DNA of 64,000 nucleotides from Ypsolopha sequella (lineage: Eukaryota > Arthropoda > Insecta > Lepidoptera > Ypsolophidae). Shown in pieces: positions 32,796-45,779 of this stretch; position 1 is the stretch's first letter; each line of letters starts with the position of its first letter. Below the pieces are notes generated by a model. That model did no database searches. It was not told where the DNA came from and saw nothing but the letters and a program-made list of their open reading frames with translations. Made by a program: the position numbers and the translations under genes. Location: positions 1,550,001 through 1,614,000 of the forward strand of contig OW203991.1 in NCBI GenBank assembly GCA_934047225.1, read 5' to 3'.

Positions 32796-33177
32796 AGTAC
32801 CGATGAACGTTGCAACCGTGACATATCCTCCTAAGTACCGATAAACGTTGCAACCGTGACATATCCTCCTAAGTACCGATGAACGTTGCAACCGTGACAT
32901 ATCCTCCTAAGTACCGATGAACGTTGCAACCGTGACATATCCTCCTAAGTACCGATGAACGTTGCAACCGTGACATATCCTCCTAAGTACCGATGAACGT
33001 TGCAACCGTGACATATCCTCCTAAGTACCGATGAACGTTGCAACCGTGACATATCCTCCTAAGTACCGATGAACGTTGCAACCGTGACATATCCTCCTAA
33101 GTACCGATGAACGTTGCAACCGTGACATATCCTCCTAAGTACCGATGAACGTAGCAACCGTGACATATCCTCCTAAG
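32796..33177 (+). repeat. 38-bp minisatellite, second copy
   Basis: Ten units with the same two variants in the same places as 25383-25764. Confidence 0.95.
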
Positions 33178-35817
33178 ACTGTCAACTAATCCACATAAGT
33201 AATTTGACTTTCACAACACAATATTTATTCTTATAGACAATAAATATTATAACGTATATATACAAATGAACATTGTAGGTATGTACATTATGCTTGCAAT
33301 AAAAATATTGAGTAATGAGTATGTAAATATTGTATGATTGGATTTAAAAAAAAAAATAATTAAATATGACCTAATAAACACAAAGCTGCAACTATAATTA
33401 AGCTTCACACAACTCCATCATTATAATTATTCCATAATGTTAAGAATAGTGATGAAGTGAATCTTGCTTTTCTATTGCAAGATAACGTTAATTGTAAGGT
33501 TATTATTATTACAACTTAAATTTAAGTAAACAACTTGTAGTAACATTTCAAATAACTCAATAAGTAACGAGATTACATTTTAAATGCATTTTATAATTTA
33601 ATACCTATATGTTTGTGTTGTGTTCGGTATCGATTTTATTTGCTCAGTGGTATCGATTGGTCAAACCAGTAAAATTACTAATTTTGTGAAATAAATTAAA
33701 CATATCCAAGAAGACCCTTCATTGTTACGATGTTGTAAGCCTCGCATATTCTGTTAATTTTCCACGTGGTCAAATCAGTTTGACAAAATAGTTTGACTAC
33801 GTGGAGGCAGCGATTTTATTTTGCTTTTTGACCCTTTAAAAATAAATGTTTTAATTATTTGACAACTAAAGATGTAATTTGTTGACCTAAACGGACTCAC
33901 CAAATTGTTGTATTTAAATAAAATTATGATGATGAAGTCCAGGAATAGGGACATTCCTCATACAGGATGGCCGATGCGCACTGCAAGGGTGCGTGTGATA
34001 GGTATCATGTATCATGCATGACGAGCGCTGTCCGCGGCGCCAGCGTCTGCGCTGTGCCTCTTGTCAATTTTGAGCAGTCATGCTTATTTATTTATTATTT
34101 TTTTTTGTACAAAAAGCAAATTTCATAAGTACTTATAATTATACATGCCTTGCAAAACTACCTATATAAACAGTTGGTCTGCAGGAATGAGTCACGAGAT
34201 TTGCGGAAAGGAAATAATTTGTGGGAAAGTTACTTAAATATTTTTCTTTAGATGATCAATTGTGTGGTGTCTCTAAAAGATATTGTTCAGATGTGGTAGG
34301 TAATTGTAATTATTAATTGTAAATAGGCCCTTAAAATTCATCCATTAACCATGGATGTCAATTGCCAACCTTACACCATTATTCACGTCATGCCTTTGAC
34401 TCAGCTGTATTAGTTACTTAAAATTATAATGATAAAAAAAAAATCGTTAGCAAACAATATAAAAAAATATATATATATCTTAAAATAGGGTTACAGAAAC
34501 TAGAAGTTTACAAATAAGAAGGTAAGAGAATTTGAAACGCAGTGTCCAATACAACAGAGTTGCAAAAATATAGCAGCATCCTTAAAATTACATTTTAAAG
34601 TGTAACATTTGTTTAGCAGACTCCTCAATCTTTGTTAAGAAGGGGTATGATATCTCAACTTTCTGGTTATCAGTCTTTCTGGGAGAGAATATAATATACT
34701 TATTGTTATTATTTTTAATTAATAATTACCTACTAATAAAACAATTAATTAGTTATTAATTCACAAGTTTAAATTATGATTTTATTTGATTGTTTTGGAC
34801 ACCATGCTATCTTAATCAATTTACATAACTAAACTTTACAAATATCACTAGCTAAAAAAAAAAAAAAAAAAAAATCTAAAGAAAACAAAATTCAGACAAA
34901 TACGAATATAATAAATACGAATATTTTTATGCACAACACAAAATGTTGATGAATAAATGTTCAGATGAAATGTTGAATGTTCTATATTCCATAACAAAAT
35001 TATTACAAGAAATAACACATTATATGTTTATAATATATTATATTAGTTTAAATAAATTGTAAAAATGAGATTATATTCGTTTAGGTATTTCACTTAAGTA
35101 CGTAAATAAAAATTATTTACTTACAACGTACGTGACATTGACAAAAGGAAGTAGGTACTTGTGTGTTATGTTCTATTAGAATAATATTATTGTGATATCT
35201 ATGTTTGTTCCGTACGTATTATCAATAATCTTGTAAAACGACTTTCATTAATACACACAATTTAAAGGAACTGATAAACCTACACTTAATTAATTAATTA
35301 AATGAGCTTAAAATAAAGTAGAAAAATGTATTTTGAGTTAAGTATATAAATTGTACTAAATTGTATTCAATTCAATTTCGTTTAAGACTTAATTATACTT
35401 ACTTATAATCGCATTGAGTTTTGGCAAAAGACATAATAAGATAATTGTAGATACGAGTATTGTTAAACTATAAATATACATGTCAATATAAAGTATGTAC
35501 TCAATTTGATGTTTGAACGCTTATAACATCTATTAGAAATTGTGGATCGATTAGTGTATTTCATCGTTTTTATACAATTACCGGGTGTTTTGATTATTTT
35601 GATACCTATGTGTAGTGATTATCGATATAGTAAAACCTTAAAAATGTCATCTTAATTTAAGTTACGATATGAAATGTTAGATATTCCGATATTAAAATAT
35701 TATTATATAAAATATTGGGATATTCGGTCAAGTTACAGTCTATTAAGATATTAAGTATGAGTAGTATTTGGTCTCTATAATTTTGCCTGAGGTCAGGCAA
35801 GGGTCAGGATGGCCGAC

Positions 35818-36042
35818 TGTTAGCTATTACAGGTTTTTATTACATGTATTTGTTATTTTAAATAATCATAGTCAAGTAAGGATATTCATTGTGAGACAGC
35901 TGGCAACACACAGCTGTCAATTGGCAGTTTTGGCGGTATTATTGTAAGACTCTGTAAGAGGTGATAGTGTCCCCAATAAAACTATATCATAATATCTTAT
36001 CCACCTGTCTTATTTATAGTATATCATTAGAGAATATTATCA
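35818..36042 (+). repeat. LTR3 (intact, 225 bp)
   Basis: TGTTAGC...ATTATCA, followed by CACA (36043-36046), the right target duplication of the whole array. Confidence 0.92.
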
Positions 36043-36070
36043 CACAGGACTTACAAAATATTAAAACCGC

Positions 36071-36544
36071 TTAAGGGCCTTACTATTGCCAAATGGGTAC
36101 TTTCTAAAGCCTACTCTTCGTTTATGGCCAAACCAAAAATAATGAAAAAATATATTATGAATAATCAACTCTTAGACAACATATGCAAGATTTTTCTTTT
36201 TCATACCACCAAAACTTCTACATGATTTTTTTTTTTATTGAATGGTGTTTTTTGACCTCAAATTCCCTACTGCTCCTGAGTGGCTTGGCCGATTGAATTC
36301 ATCTATGCTTTGATAAATAGATAAACTTTATAGCTATAAACATAACATAAGATTATTCAATCGAGTAATCACGTCCAAGTGAAAAGTATAATTTTCTCCT
36401 ATTTCGCCCTTTCAAGGACGCAGCGAGCGTCGTAACAGCCACTATGCATTGCGCGCTGATATGAACGTTATTTCAATGTCGTTTCCGTTGATATTTGTAG
36501 TGACAAATATCGAGCTGCTAATTTGGCGAGGGTAATCGCCTTAA
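36071..36544 (+). mobile_element. TTAA MITE, copy 4
   Basis: TTAAGGGCCTTACTATTGCC at the left and GGCGAGGGTAATCGCCTTAA at the right. Best-preserved ends of the family in the window, 25 bases downstream of the LTR array. Confidence 0.85.
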
Positions 36545-37507
36545 GGGCGAGACAATTGTCAATGCCCTTGAGAAATGCCCTCTAAACAACAACTTTTACG
36601 AAAGAGGAAGAAGAGCGAGAATTCACTGGCCATCTTAAAGATCGCAGGCGATAAAACGGTGACGGAATCGTCAAAATTCCCATAGCTTAATTTTTAAATG
36701 TTTCCTTTTTTTATGTGAGTATACGCCATTTTAGGACATAGTTTTCATTATTTTGGTTTATAAAATAACCATTATTTTTTATGTTTTTTTAAAGAATTGT
36801 CCGATGACCTTGTCACTTGAGAATTTTAGATATTATACTGATTGTAATGTGTGATTGCTCATAAAGAACTAGTCTCTGTCCTGTCTACTCATCTGTCATC
36901 TAGCTGTCAAAATAGTCTGAAGCAAATTATTATAAAGTTATCTTGATAGCAAAGGGCACACTTCTAAACAGCCATTACTCAAGTGACGTCACACGAGGGC
37001 AAATGGAAGTAGCAGCGTTTTCGTAAAAATAATCATCATCTAGAGGTTTTCTAGACCAAAACTTCAAAAATACGGCTTATTAAACCTGAATCTCGAAATG
37101 GTTTTCGAATTAACACACCTTAACATAATTTAATCTAAGCGAATAATGATAAAACTATACTAATTACATAATAAAACCCATTAAAACTAAAGTACAAACT
37201 TAGGGATTTAGTTAACTATAAGATCTTTTTTTTTTGAAGGAATAATAGTTCTTAATGAAGAGACATACTTTTCTCAGAATTTTCTCGACAGCAAATCGAG
37301 CTAAATCTGAGCACTCCGCGTTTGCGTGGCGGTTTAAATCTAGACTTTTCTTGGTTGTATACTGATTCTTTCTCGCATAAAAACATAACTCACAACAATT
37401 AATTAAATATTTTGACATAAAAATCTTCTTACACTACAAAAAACAATAAAAAAAATAAACATAACAATGCCTTAAATTTTACTTCAGTTAAAAACTTGGT
37501 AGAGGTC
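36545..37507. other. Unassigned stretch
   Basis: No supported coding or repeat feature. Confidence 0.4.
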
Positions 37508-37600
37508 ACTGCCCCCAGCATACTGGCGGTGTTACCGGATGGCCAGACTGATCCTCTGGTCGAGGTAAGCGGCAACTCTCTAGTCAACTGAGACATCCAC
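37508..37600 (-). pseudogene. Retroelement C-terminal fragment, frameshifted
   Basis: On the minus strand YLDQRISLAIR meets a stop. Shifting frame gives GNTASMLGA. Together they match the YLGQRISLAIQRGNVASILG block of the copy at 15437-15785. Only this block survives. Confidence 0.6.
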
Positions 37601-38227
37601 CCGACGAAAGTCCTCATTTCATTATAAACGATTCTCAACACCACCTAATTTCCACTCCTTCCCATTCCTCCTCACAAAGGCCTGATTTACAAGGCACCTA
37701 CAAACTGGAGCATAAATAACCACGTAACAGAACATGAAGGTATCCCGTACCGAAATTAAATCTCTACATAAAACGACTTTCAAATAAATGGAACTGGACC
37801 CGTGTGACTCTGAGGATTAATATTGATCACCGTATAAGCATTATAAATTAGATTTTATTGGAAAATTCTAAGTGCTTTCAGCGGGAGACGCACGCAAAAA
37901 TGACACCTTTGTTGGTACCAATACTCATTTGATGTCCCATGAAAATTTGCTTACGTAAATATTTTTTACTTAATGTTTTTGATCCCTTTTTTGGATGTCA
38001 TCGATAAATATAATTTAGTCATTACCCTAAAGTTCTATTCGGCTGTGTTGTTTCATCCCTTTCACGGAATTTTAAGGCGACGCCGCAAAGAATTGGCATT
38101 TTTTGGAGTCGTTTTACTACGTTTAGTAAAAAGCTACTAGTTTTATAAATTAGTACAACATTTTCCAGATTTCTGTAATACAAACACGCGATTAAAAATC
38201 TTCCACTCGACAGAAATCATTATTAAA
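37601..38227. other. Unassigned stretch
   Basis: Nothing I can support. Confidence 0.4.
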
Positions 38228-38410
38228 ATGAGTGCTTCAAACACACGCTTTCTCATAGTTTGACAAATAATTATCATATACAGACCCTAAACATATTTTA
38301 TTACATGGGTTTTAGCAATATCTACATATATTTTGGTAATTGGAAAATTTTCTTGTCATTTCAATTTTTTTTATGTAAATAAAAAAGCCATTTTTTTGTT
38401 CTTCTCCCTG
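38228..38410 (+). repeat. Dispersed repeat shared with 5.4-5.6 kb
   Basis: CATATACAGACCCTAAACATATTTTATTA and the following T-rich stretch align with 5450-5590. Moderately diverged. Confidence 0.55.
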
Positions 38411-40984
38411 AATTGGTCCCTCTCGTACTGCGCGTTTTTCCGCTTGGACTGACACTGCCACTTAGGGCAAATGTTCATCTACGTTAAAAAAAGATTTCTC
38501 TGATTTTTACTTTTGAGTATTGAAATAAAATGAAATATATTTATGTTTATCAGATACACTTATAACAGGTCGGTTAAATTATATATATTTAATAGTTTTT
38601 ATAAAATAAATAATAATATGAAGAAAAAAAAGAAAAATTATATATAAGGTTTACTTAATTATGTTATAATCATTAGTGTTTCAGAAATAATTATAAGTAT
38701 CACTAAGCATTAGTTTTATCTCATTTTACTTTCAAATAATTGTTAAGCTGTTTAATTATCGAGCAATAAGTTTGTATTACATAAGAGTATTACCTATATA
38801 TAATTTATTTGAGACTACACAACTACACAGCTATTAGAATTTCTTTCACAAAACCGTAGTGGCTTAAAAAGCCACAGGACACGATTATTGTTTATGATTA
38901 TGTATGAAATCCTATTTTGTAGGTTAGGTAGTTCATCGGTCACTGTTACCCGATGCGCAAAGAGCCGCAGTGTGAGTACACCGAGTTTTTCGTAACTAGT
39001 TGATATGCCAGTGTGATTGAAGAGGTATTTTGTTTTTCCTAATTTCTAGATTTAAATGAGGGTAACGGGTAAAAATCCCGTAATTGGTTACATTCAAAAG
39101 ATGGGAAATTTTATCCAGATTCAGAAAATATATTTAATGGGTTTTTCATACAAAATTCGTGAAAAATAGACTAAAATGCATGACGTGGCGAAAAACGCTT
39201 ATTTCTTGCTAAAAGCCACCAGCGCTTGTATCATTTCGCTCGTTTTTCGTACTAGCACGTGAAGGGATATTGCACATTCCGCTCACGAGGGCATTATGTT
39301 GAATATTTCTTTTATTTTCTCATTTTGCTTCTATAAATAAAATCATACTTCATTTGTTCACTCCACTTAAACAGGGTCAGAACAGAGGTCTAACTAGTTT
39401 CACACGATATAAATCAGCATACCTCTATCGGGCCTACTTGATATGGCGACCGACGAAATTTAATTTGTTCTCGGTCGTGCGTAGTACCGCTGGGTATTAT
39501 CTAATATTTAATTTAATTTCCAGACGCTATAAATATTAATATTGTAATCAAATATTAAGGGGTTTCTTACATTCGTGTGCTGGTTTTATTATGATACAGG
39601 GGTTTTATGTGGCAAGGGTTTTGTTTAAATATAAATCATCAATTTATGTCCATACGGAAGAGTAGAGGAAATAATGACGTCAGCAGCCCCTAGCGGGTGA
39701 TATTTATTTTGAATTTAAAACATTTTGAAATTACAAAAAAATATTGTTTGTTGCTTCCATTTAGGTTTAATTCCTATTTTTCAGTACATGGAACCATTCT
39801 TAAATTAATTATTTTTCTGTACCATACCAAGTCAGCAGTATAAATTTAGCTACATGAATGAAAATGTTGGAAACTTCTTTGGTCTGAAAAATACCAAACA
39901 CAAATTATTTAAAAATATAAAATTTTGGAGCAACAAGAGCTCAGGTGATGTTTTGCGTCAAATTTTTGAAATTTTTTTGACGTTTTACCTGACCGCTAGA
40001 ATATTACCGATGAATGAAACGTAAACCGCGCCATAAATAACCTGTGAGCGTGCGGCTTTTCATAGAGCTTAGCACTCCAATCTAGGTATAAACTTTTAGT
40101 ACAAATCAAATCAGACAGCTATTTGTAGTGGTGTCCCAATAGATTCCTGTCGTTATAGCACAACGTTACAACAATCAACGAATATAAAATCTAAAACTAA
40201 TAACAGCGGTTAATCACGATGCTAATAAATACGGCATGTATCGATTCCCGCGCGGTATAATGGTATAATGGGACACATTGATTGGATCCTGCGGGGCATG
40301 TTATTGCCTATGCATATTGTTTCCTCCTGAATACCTATTCTGAGGCTTATCTTGTCTACAGAACGGGATAGAAATGACACTGTTATTTGTACGGAAACAA
40401 GTGTTGCCAGTTTTTGTAAAGACATTATGAGGTTATATATCGTTTGATCGCGACTTCAACCGCGTGGATATCGTTTTTATTTTTTAATGACTTTATATCT
40501 CGAAAGTGACAGATGTGTGTAATATATGTCAAAATGAAAGGAATAAAAGAGTTAAAAAAAAATAACGCCTCTAACAATCACGTATTAAGCAAAAAGTTAT
40601 TCATGAGCTCGTCGAAGACGTTATTTATGAAAACTTAAATACTTAAAACTATAAAAATATTTTGCACCACGATGCCTACTTTCGCGTCAAGTTGACTTTT
40701 CAGTATTTTCAACCAATCGGTAGCACAATTTCAACATTTTGAAACCACCATTACATAAGATCGCCCTAAGTCTATTCTTATTTTTGTCGCAGTTACATCG
40801 CAGTTTGACAACATTATGAAAAATAGGAATTAGACGAGTATTGTCTATTAGAGTACAGCAGTTCAATGCTATTTCTAGGAATATTAAGCCGCAAATTTTA
40901 ATCAGTATTCTGGTAAATAAGAAATGTGTTTTTTTCTAAAGTAACAGCACTTTCGCATAAATCGCCCGAAATCGGAATGCCACT
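38411..40984. other. Unassigned A+T-rich stretch
   Basis: Short overlapping open frames on both strands without motifs. No repeat that I recognise. Possibly unique intergenic or intronic DNA. Confidence 0.4.
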
Positions 40985-41045
40985 TCTATCCATCCATCCA
41001 TCAGCTTGTCTTTATCCACTGCTCGACACTGGCCTTTCCAAGATT
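40985..41045 (-). repeat. LINE/SINE 3' tail, minus strand
   Basis: On the minus strand it reads GGAAAGGCCAGTGTCGAGCAGTGGA...CTGATGGATGGATGGAT, a variant of the tail at 6270-6320. Confidence 0.6.
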
Positions 41046-41537
41046 TTGGTGGTCTTGGTGGTCCTTTGGAAGTGATCTCTACTATACTCTATATTGATGT
41101 TCCGAGGTTTTGTTACAGCGTTACCGGAGAACGCTGTTAATAGTTATTGTAATTTTTATTTCTAATTTGTATAATTTTTGTAATATTTTTGTCTTGATGA
41201 TTTAGATTAAAAGATTGTTGCTTCTTTTTGATAAAACATGGTTTTTTGTTTTTTTCATTAACCTGTTTTGTTATAAACGAAAAACGGAAGTTTGACTCAC
41301 ACGTTGACTGTGTTTTTGTTTTCGGTCATTCGGCCTATAGGTATTATAAAGCAGTATTGTTTTTAATTTTTTTTCTTCGGTATTCGATTTTGTATCTCTA
41401 CTTACTGGGATAGGAACGAATTAATTCTACATTTTAAGTATTCATAGAGAAAATAAAACATACAAAATGAAAAGCAAAATTTTTTGTCTCCTATTTTTTG
41501 GCTTTGTAAGACTTAGATATATCCTTTCTTCCCTTTT

Positions 41538-42533
41538 TAGGGTTCCGTACCCAAAACCATGGATGACACCGTTATGCCTGTGGGCAAAATGGAGCCCTAT
41601 TGATGTCACTGCTGTCTGTCTGTCCGCCCGTATGTCTCTAGCTCGAAGACGGAATGAGTAACAAATCTGAAATTTTGATGTTTTTTCTAGAATTTACCCA
41701 AGAATGTATTTTGTATAAAATACTCAATTTATATACTTCAGAGCTCTAGAGCTCTGTAGTGTCTAGAGCTCATTGGGTAGAGTACAGTACAATTTTAGTT
41801 TTTCTTAAAAATTCAGATAATGGGTGGCGACCGTCAAAGTTGTCAGTTTAGATCAGTCAGTTTAGGTTTTTGATACGGTACAAGAAGTTTATAACCAGGC
41901 TGGAGTGCTAAGCTCTGCTTAATACATACCTTGCTATAATTGCAGATTTTTTAATTCTAGATAAGTGTCTTGTATCTGAGAACTCTAGTAATGCTGTATA
42001 TAAAGTATAAGTTGGTATATAAACATAAACGAATTAATGATATCGAAATGTAGGATGAAAGTGCTGCCATCTGTTGTATGGTCAGACAACCTTGTTTTTA
42101 AATTTTCGGCTGGAATAAAATTGTAATCCTCCTGGATGGACCCAAAAAATCAATTCTCCTCATTCAAGATCGTGTCTTTAGAACCGTGCCAGGACTTGTA
42201 CTGAACTGTGAATGAGTAAAATAGCGGTACTGGTAAATACAAACCAATAAATACTTGAACTGAACACATTCCAGTTCAGTCTGTGGTTTTGACACAGTAA
42301 TTATCGCTTCCATGATTTACCTAACTAAACGCAAAATCCATTAACTTTTCTCATTAAGGTAAACTTTTGGTAACCTTCACCATCGTCATATTTGCTCTCA
42401 TACTTTGGGGTTATTTATCTTTGATCGTCATAATTATTTCTAATTATTTTCATTCTATTTTATCTAACTAAACTTGTAATTTTTGTTAAAATGTTTTTCA
42501 AGTTTATATTAGAATGCTACGGAACCCTTAAGA
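41538..42533 (+). repeat. Lepidopteran GGGTTCCGTACCC repeat
   Basis: Begins AGGGTTCCGTACCCAAAACC with a CTGTCTGTCTGTCCGCCCG stretch soon after. Ends near GCTACGGAACCCTTAA. The ends are the complementary GGGTTCCGTA/TACGGAACCC pair. The middle holds a repeated GAGCTCTAGAGCTC motif at about 41742-41770. Confidence 0.5.
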
Positions 42534-44205
42534 CAGTCAAATGAATGGAAAAATCAGAGTGTTAGTCTGAATATTCAACTTTCTCTTGTTCTGTGTTTTT
42601 TATCTTTTCACTAAAACAAATTTATTGTACTTAAATCAGTGAAAAAGACGCATAATCTTGCTAAGTTTCTTGCTTTTCTTTTTCGCAAGACTAATTGAAG
42701 TGGGAAGTTAGGGATGTGTAAATGTAACGATGATAGCTACCTATAAATATAATATATACTTGTACAATAATTGTAATATCACTAGGTTATATTATAATAC
42801 CACGGTTTTAACCATAACCCTACGACATAGCAAATGAATCGACGTGTCTGAGCTTAGTACATAATAATGTCTTTGGATAAATTAATTGAAATTAATTGAA
42901 TAAACACTTTTAAAGAAGAATTGACACTTCTTAATTATAAATAACATTTATAAAAAAGACTTGCAAGGAACATCTAACGAGATGAAGTCAGTGAAGACAG
43001 CTGGAAGCTGTAGCCTCGGACTTATTGTGACAAAAGAGCATCAGAAAAGTGAGAAAAGCCTGCAATTCCGCTTTTCCGCACCTCCGCGCAATGTCGAGTC
43101 TCAGCAATAAATATGGAAGTTTGTTGCGTCCAAGCAACTTGGGTTCCACAAGGGTAAGCCGCAGGAATTGTTGGTGCAGCCCACCGCCCGCCCCGCCGTG
43201 GCCAACGGTTCTGCTTCTAAAGATTTACTACAGACGTGGACTAACTGGACACGAAGCCATGACCCAATCTTTATGTCACAATACAAAGAGACTACAAAAT
43301 TAAGGCTACATATAATTCACGCTCTAGCAACGCACACATAGACATCGCTCACGGAAATCATCAGACAGGGAATCTCAAAACGTCAAATGCCGCGCGGCCG
43401 CAAGTTAGGTATAAAAAGTGAAAATCTTTACTTTTGTACTCTCTCTGTTTTGTGTTTACGTCTGTTGGCAATTATATTTATTAAAGAGGCTACCACTTTA
43501 TCTACAGGTCTGGAAAGAATAAAAATAGTATGGCTTATCCGCAGATTCTATCATTTGTATCGTTTCCAGATCTTCGGCAACGTTTGAACCCACTTCCACC
43601 TGAATCAAGAACATATTTCAACATATTTCTTGTTTTCTTTCTTCAGGTGACCTTCTTTACTCAATGTAAAGGAGAAAGTTAATGTTGTGTCATATCAAGA
43701 GGTCAAATCATTCACAGAAAATGGCGGTTCCTCGACCGACAAGAGCGTAGTTTTTAGGCCATAGATAGCTAGATATATCATATAATTAAATTGTTGACGA
43801 TTCATTTCATTTTTATGTATGTCTATATGTGAACAGTTTATGTTACTCTAACTTAATAGTTGAGATTTTTGGCACTTGGTGAAACTTATCATACATCCAT
43901 TGATGGTAGCGCAATCGCTCACGAGTTTAATGCTTGATAATGCTTATATAGTGAAACCGGTTGAGCAGACTTAATTATAAAAATAATTTGTGGAAAAGTA
44001 GATACAAGTTTTTTATCACGACAATAAACAGTAATTCATAAAAAGATGGATAAGAAGGTTTATCAACACATAATTACGCGTGATTGTTGAAACATTTTTC
44101 ATTTAAAAGATGTGTGTAGTGTATATAAGTGTAAGGGAAGCGTGGGTAATACTGGGGCAGAAATGATTGGCTGACTCACAGAGACAGTAAAGGAATAGGA
44201 GCCAT
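42534..44205. other. Unassigned stretch with one GC-richer patch
   Basis: 43045-43300 is richer in G+C and open for 84 codons on the plus strand, but I recognise no domain. An exon cannot be excluded. GTGAAACCGGTTGAGC near 43954 is unassigned. Confidence 0.35.
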
Positions 44206-44372
44206 TAAAGCCGATTCTGGAGGCTTTAATTTTAGTTTTAGTGCTGTCAAAACTAAATTTTCTTCATTGCGAAATAGTTCTAAAAGTTTAGGAACAGAAG
44301 GTAAATTACTTTGGCAAAATTTAAGTTTTGACAGCACTAAAACTAAAATTAAAGCCTCCAGAATCGGCTTTA
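44206..44372. mobile_element. Foldback repeat with 48-bp perfect arms
   Basis: 44206-44253 starts TAAAGCCGATTCTGGAGGCT and ends CTGTCAAAAC. It is the exact complement of 44325-44372. Loop of 71 bases. Confidence 0.88.
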
Positions 44373-44989
44373 TTGCCGTACTAAACATGTGCCCGGTACA
44401 GTTTTTGTGGGGTCATTTTTCAGCGCTAATCAGACTTATATGTTTTTTCGTTCACTGCATGTAAGTCAATACATACAGTGAAGTATTCAATAAACAGTAC
44501 CTATTCAATAAAATTATTATAATAGTCGATGACGTAAGATAATGAAAATACAATTCTCACAAAATGCCCGTAATGACATGGTAGAACATGTGCTTCAGTA
44601 ATTTTGTGCAACTCATTTAAGTTTGGGCTCAAGCTTGCGTTTAATGAGTTTAAACCCATTCCCACAGAAGATTTACTTGGAAAGTTGCTAGAAACAAACT
44701 CGAGCCGCGGCTTTGACAGTTCGGTGCTAACTGTTTCTTTTCATTCCGAGTTACTTTGCCCCTGTTTCGTGTTAAACAGAGGTTCGGCGTCGAGTTACTG
44801 GTGTAACTTTTGCACTTTATTCTTCGACGTAATAATAATCCAGGTTACTGGGATAACTTTTGTACTTTATGCGACTTAGTACGTACTCATAAGTATGAAA
44901 TATTTGGTTTTGTGTACGCAATAGGCGGGTGTAGTCAATGTAGCTGTAAGTTGCTTCAAATACATTGTCTATGAAACCCCAAAACACAG
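44373..44989. other. Unassigned stretch
   Basis: Direct repeats of TACTGG-TAACTTTTG-ACTTTAT at about 44799 and 44847. Nothing coding that I can support. Confidence 0.4.
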
Positions 44990-45065
44990 GACCGTGTGCG
45001 ATTCGAAACTAAACCTTCTCACTAAGACGACACGTTTCAACTAACTGAGCCACCACTATGAATTC
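44990..45065 (-). repeat. tRNA-like SINE head
   Basis: On the minus strand GTGGTGGCTCAGTTAGTTGA (A-box) is followed by AGTTTCGAATCGCACACGG (B-box) at the normal spacing. The acceptor and anticodon arms do not look intact, so a SINE or tRNA relic is preferred over a tRNA gene. Confidence 0.55.
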
Positions 45066-45083
45066 TTTATCAATTTAAATTAC

Positions 45084-45475
45084 AGTAGTTTATGCTACAA
45101 GGGCGAAAAGAAATAAATTACGAGGACGATTTAAAACACGAGCGTAGCAAGTGTTTTAAACGTAACCGAGTAGTTTATTGCTCTTACGCCCGTATATCAT
45201 ACTACGTTTTTCAATGCATATTGTGAGGAAATAAAACAAATATAATCTTGTGAACATTAAATTATGATTGGCTCAAAAGGACTGTATCCAGAGCCGTGAA
45301 ACAGTGGAAAAAAAAGTATAACATTTATGACACACAGGAAAGGTTCCAGGTTAGCCAACTTCTCGTAAATAAATTAAAATAATAATAATAATAAAGCCCT
45401 AGGGCAAAATAATCGACTTTCTGTTCGGTTTTGATGCATAAAAAGTGGGCCCTTACGAGCACTTGCGTTGAAAAA
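45084..45475 (+). repeat. AGTAGTTTATG hairpin repeat, copy 4
   Basis: Same order and ends as copies 1-3, slightly more diverged at the 3' end (CTTGCGTTGAAAA). Confidence 0.8.
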
Positions 45476-45779
45476 TTATATTTAACCATACTATAATACA
45501 TTGTTACAACATGAATCTCCAAGGTGGTGTCAGAGTATTTCCGAGTATGGGCTGAATGCAAATCTCAGTCTACCTACACTCGTACACCCACATTTCAACG
45601 ATGATAATTACGTCCCAGCCATGGACGTAAAAAAGGCGGACGGAGTTTCGCTAACCAACGACTGAAGCACCCATAGTAAGGCAGCTCGCTTGTACCGAGC
45701 CTGGTAAGGCGGAAGGCGTGCGTTATATTTTAGCCTAGCTTTTGCCCGTGGTTTTAGTCGCGGCTATGACTATAGTATT

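Larger units (their letters stand above)
28630..35817 (+). other. Internal region 2 of the tandem LTR element
   Basis: Same order of features as internal region 1. Offset is 7419 before and 7413 after the ATT microsatellite, constant to the end. All open frames translate identically to those of internal region 1. No coding gene. Confidence 0.85.
20255..36042 (+). mobile_element. Tandem non-coding LTR element (LARD-like): LTR-INT-LTR-INT-LTR
   Basis: Three 225-bp direct repeats with TG...CA ends (LTR1 split by a hAT insertion) alternate with two internal regions of 7194 and 7188 bp. The only difference I found between the internal regions is the ATT count (seven against five) near 22696/30115. 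CACA flanks the whole array. No gag, protease, reverse transcriptase, RNase H or integrase motif is seen in either internal region, so it could only move with proteins supplied by another element. No TGG-starting primer-binding site follows LTR1 or LTR2, and no clean purine tract precedes LTR2 or LTR3 (the last bases are GGGTCAGGATGGCCGAC). Tandem form usually arises by recombination between LTRs. Near-identity means a very recent event, or an assembly duplication. Strand is set from the AATAAA signal in the LTR. Confidence 0.8.

Noticed and set aside
20255..36042. Plain segmental duplication rather than an LTR element
   Set aside because: Three equal 225-bp repeats with TG...CA ends, an AATAAA signal and an outer 4-bp duplication fit an LTR element better. 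An assembly artefact for one of the two units is not excluded.
43049..43303. Host exon in the GC-richer patch
   Set aside because: Open for 84 codons but no recognised domain or convincing splice sites; left as unassigned.
44990..45065. tRNA gene on the minus strand
   Set aside because: A- and B-box spacing is right but stems look imperfect; a SINE head or relic is more likely.
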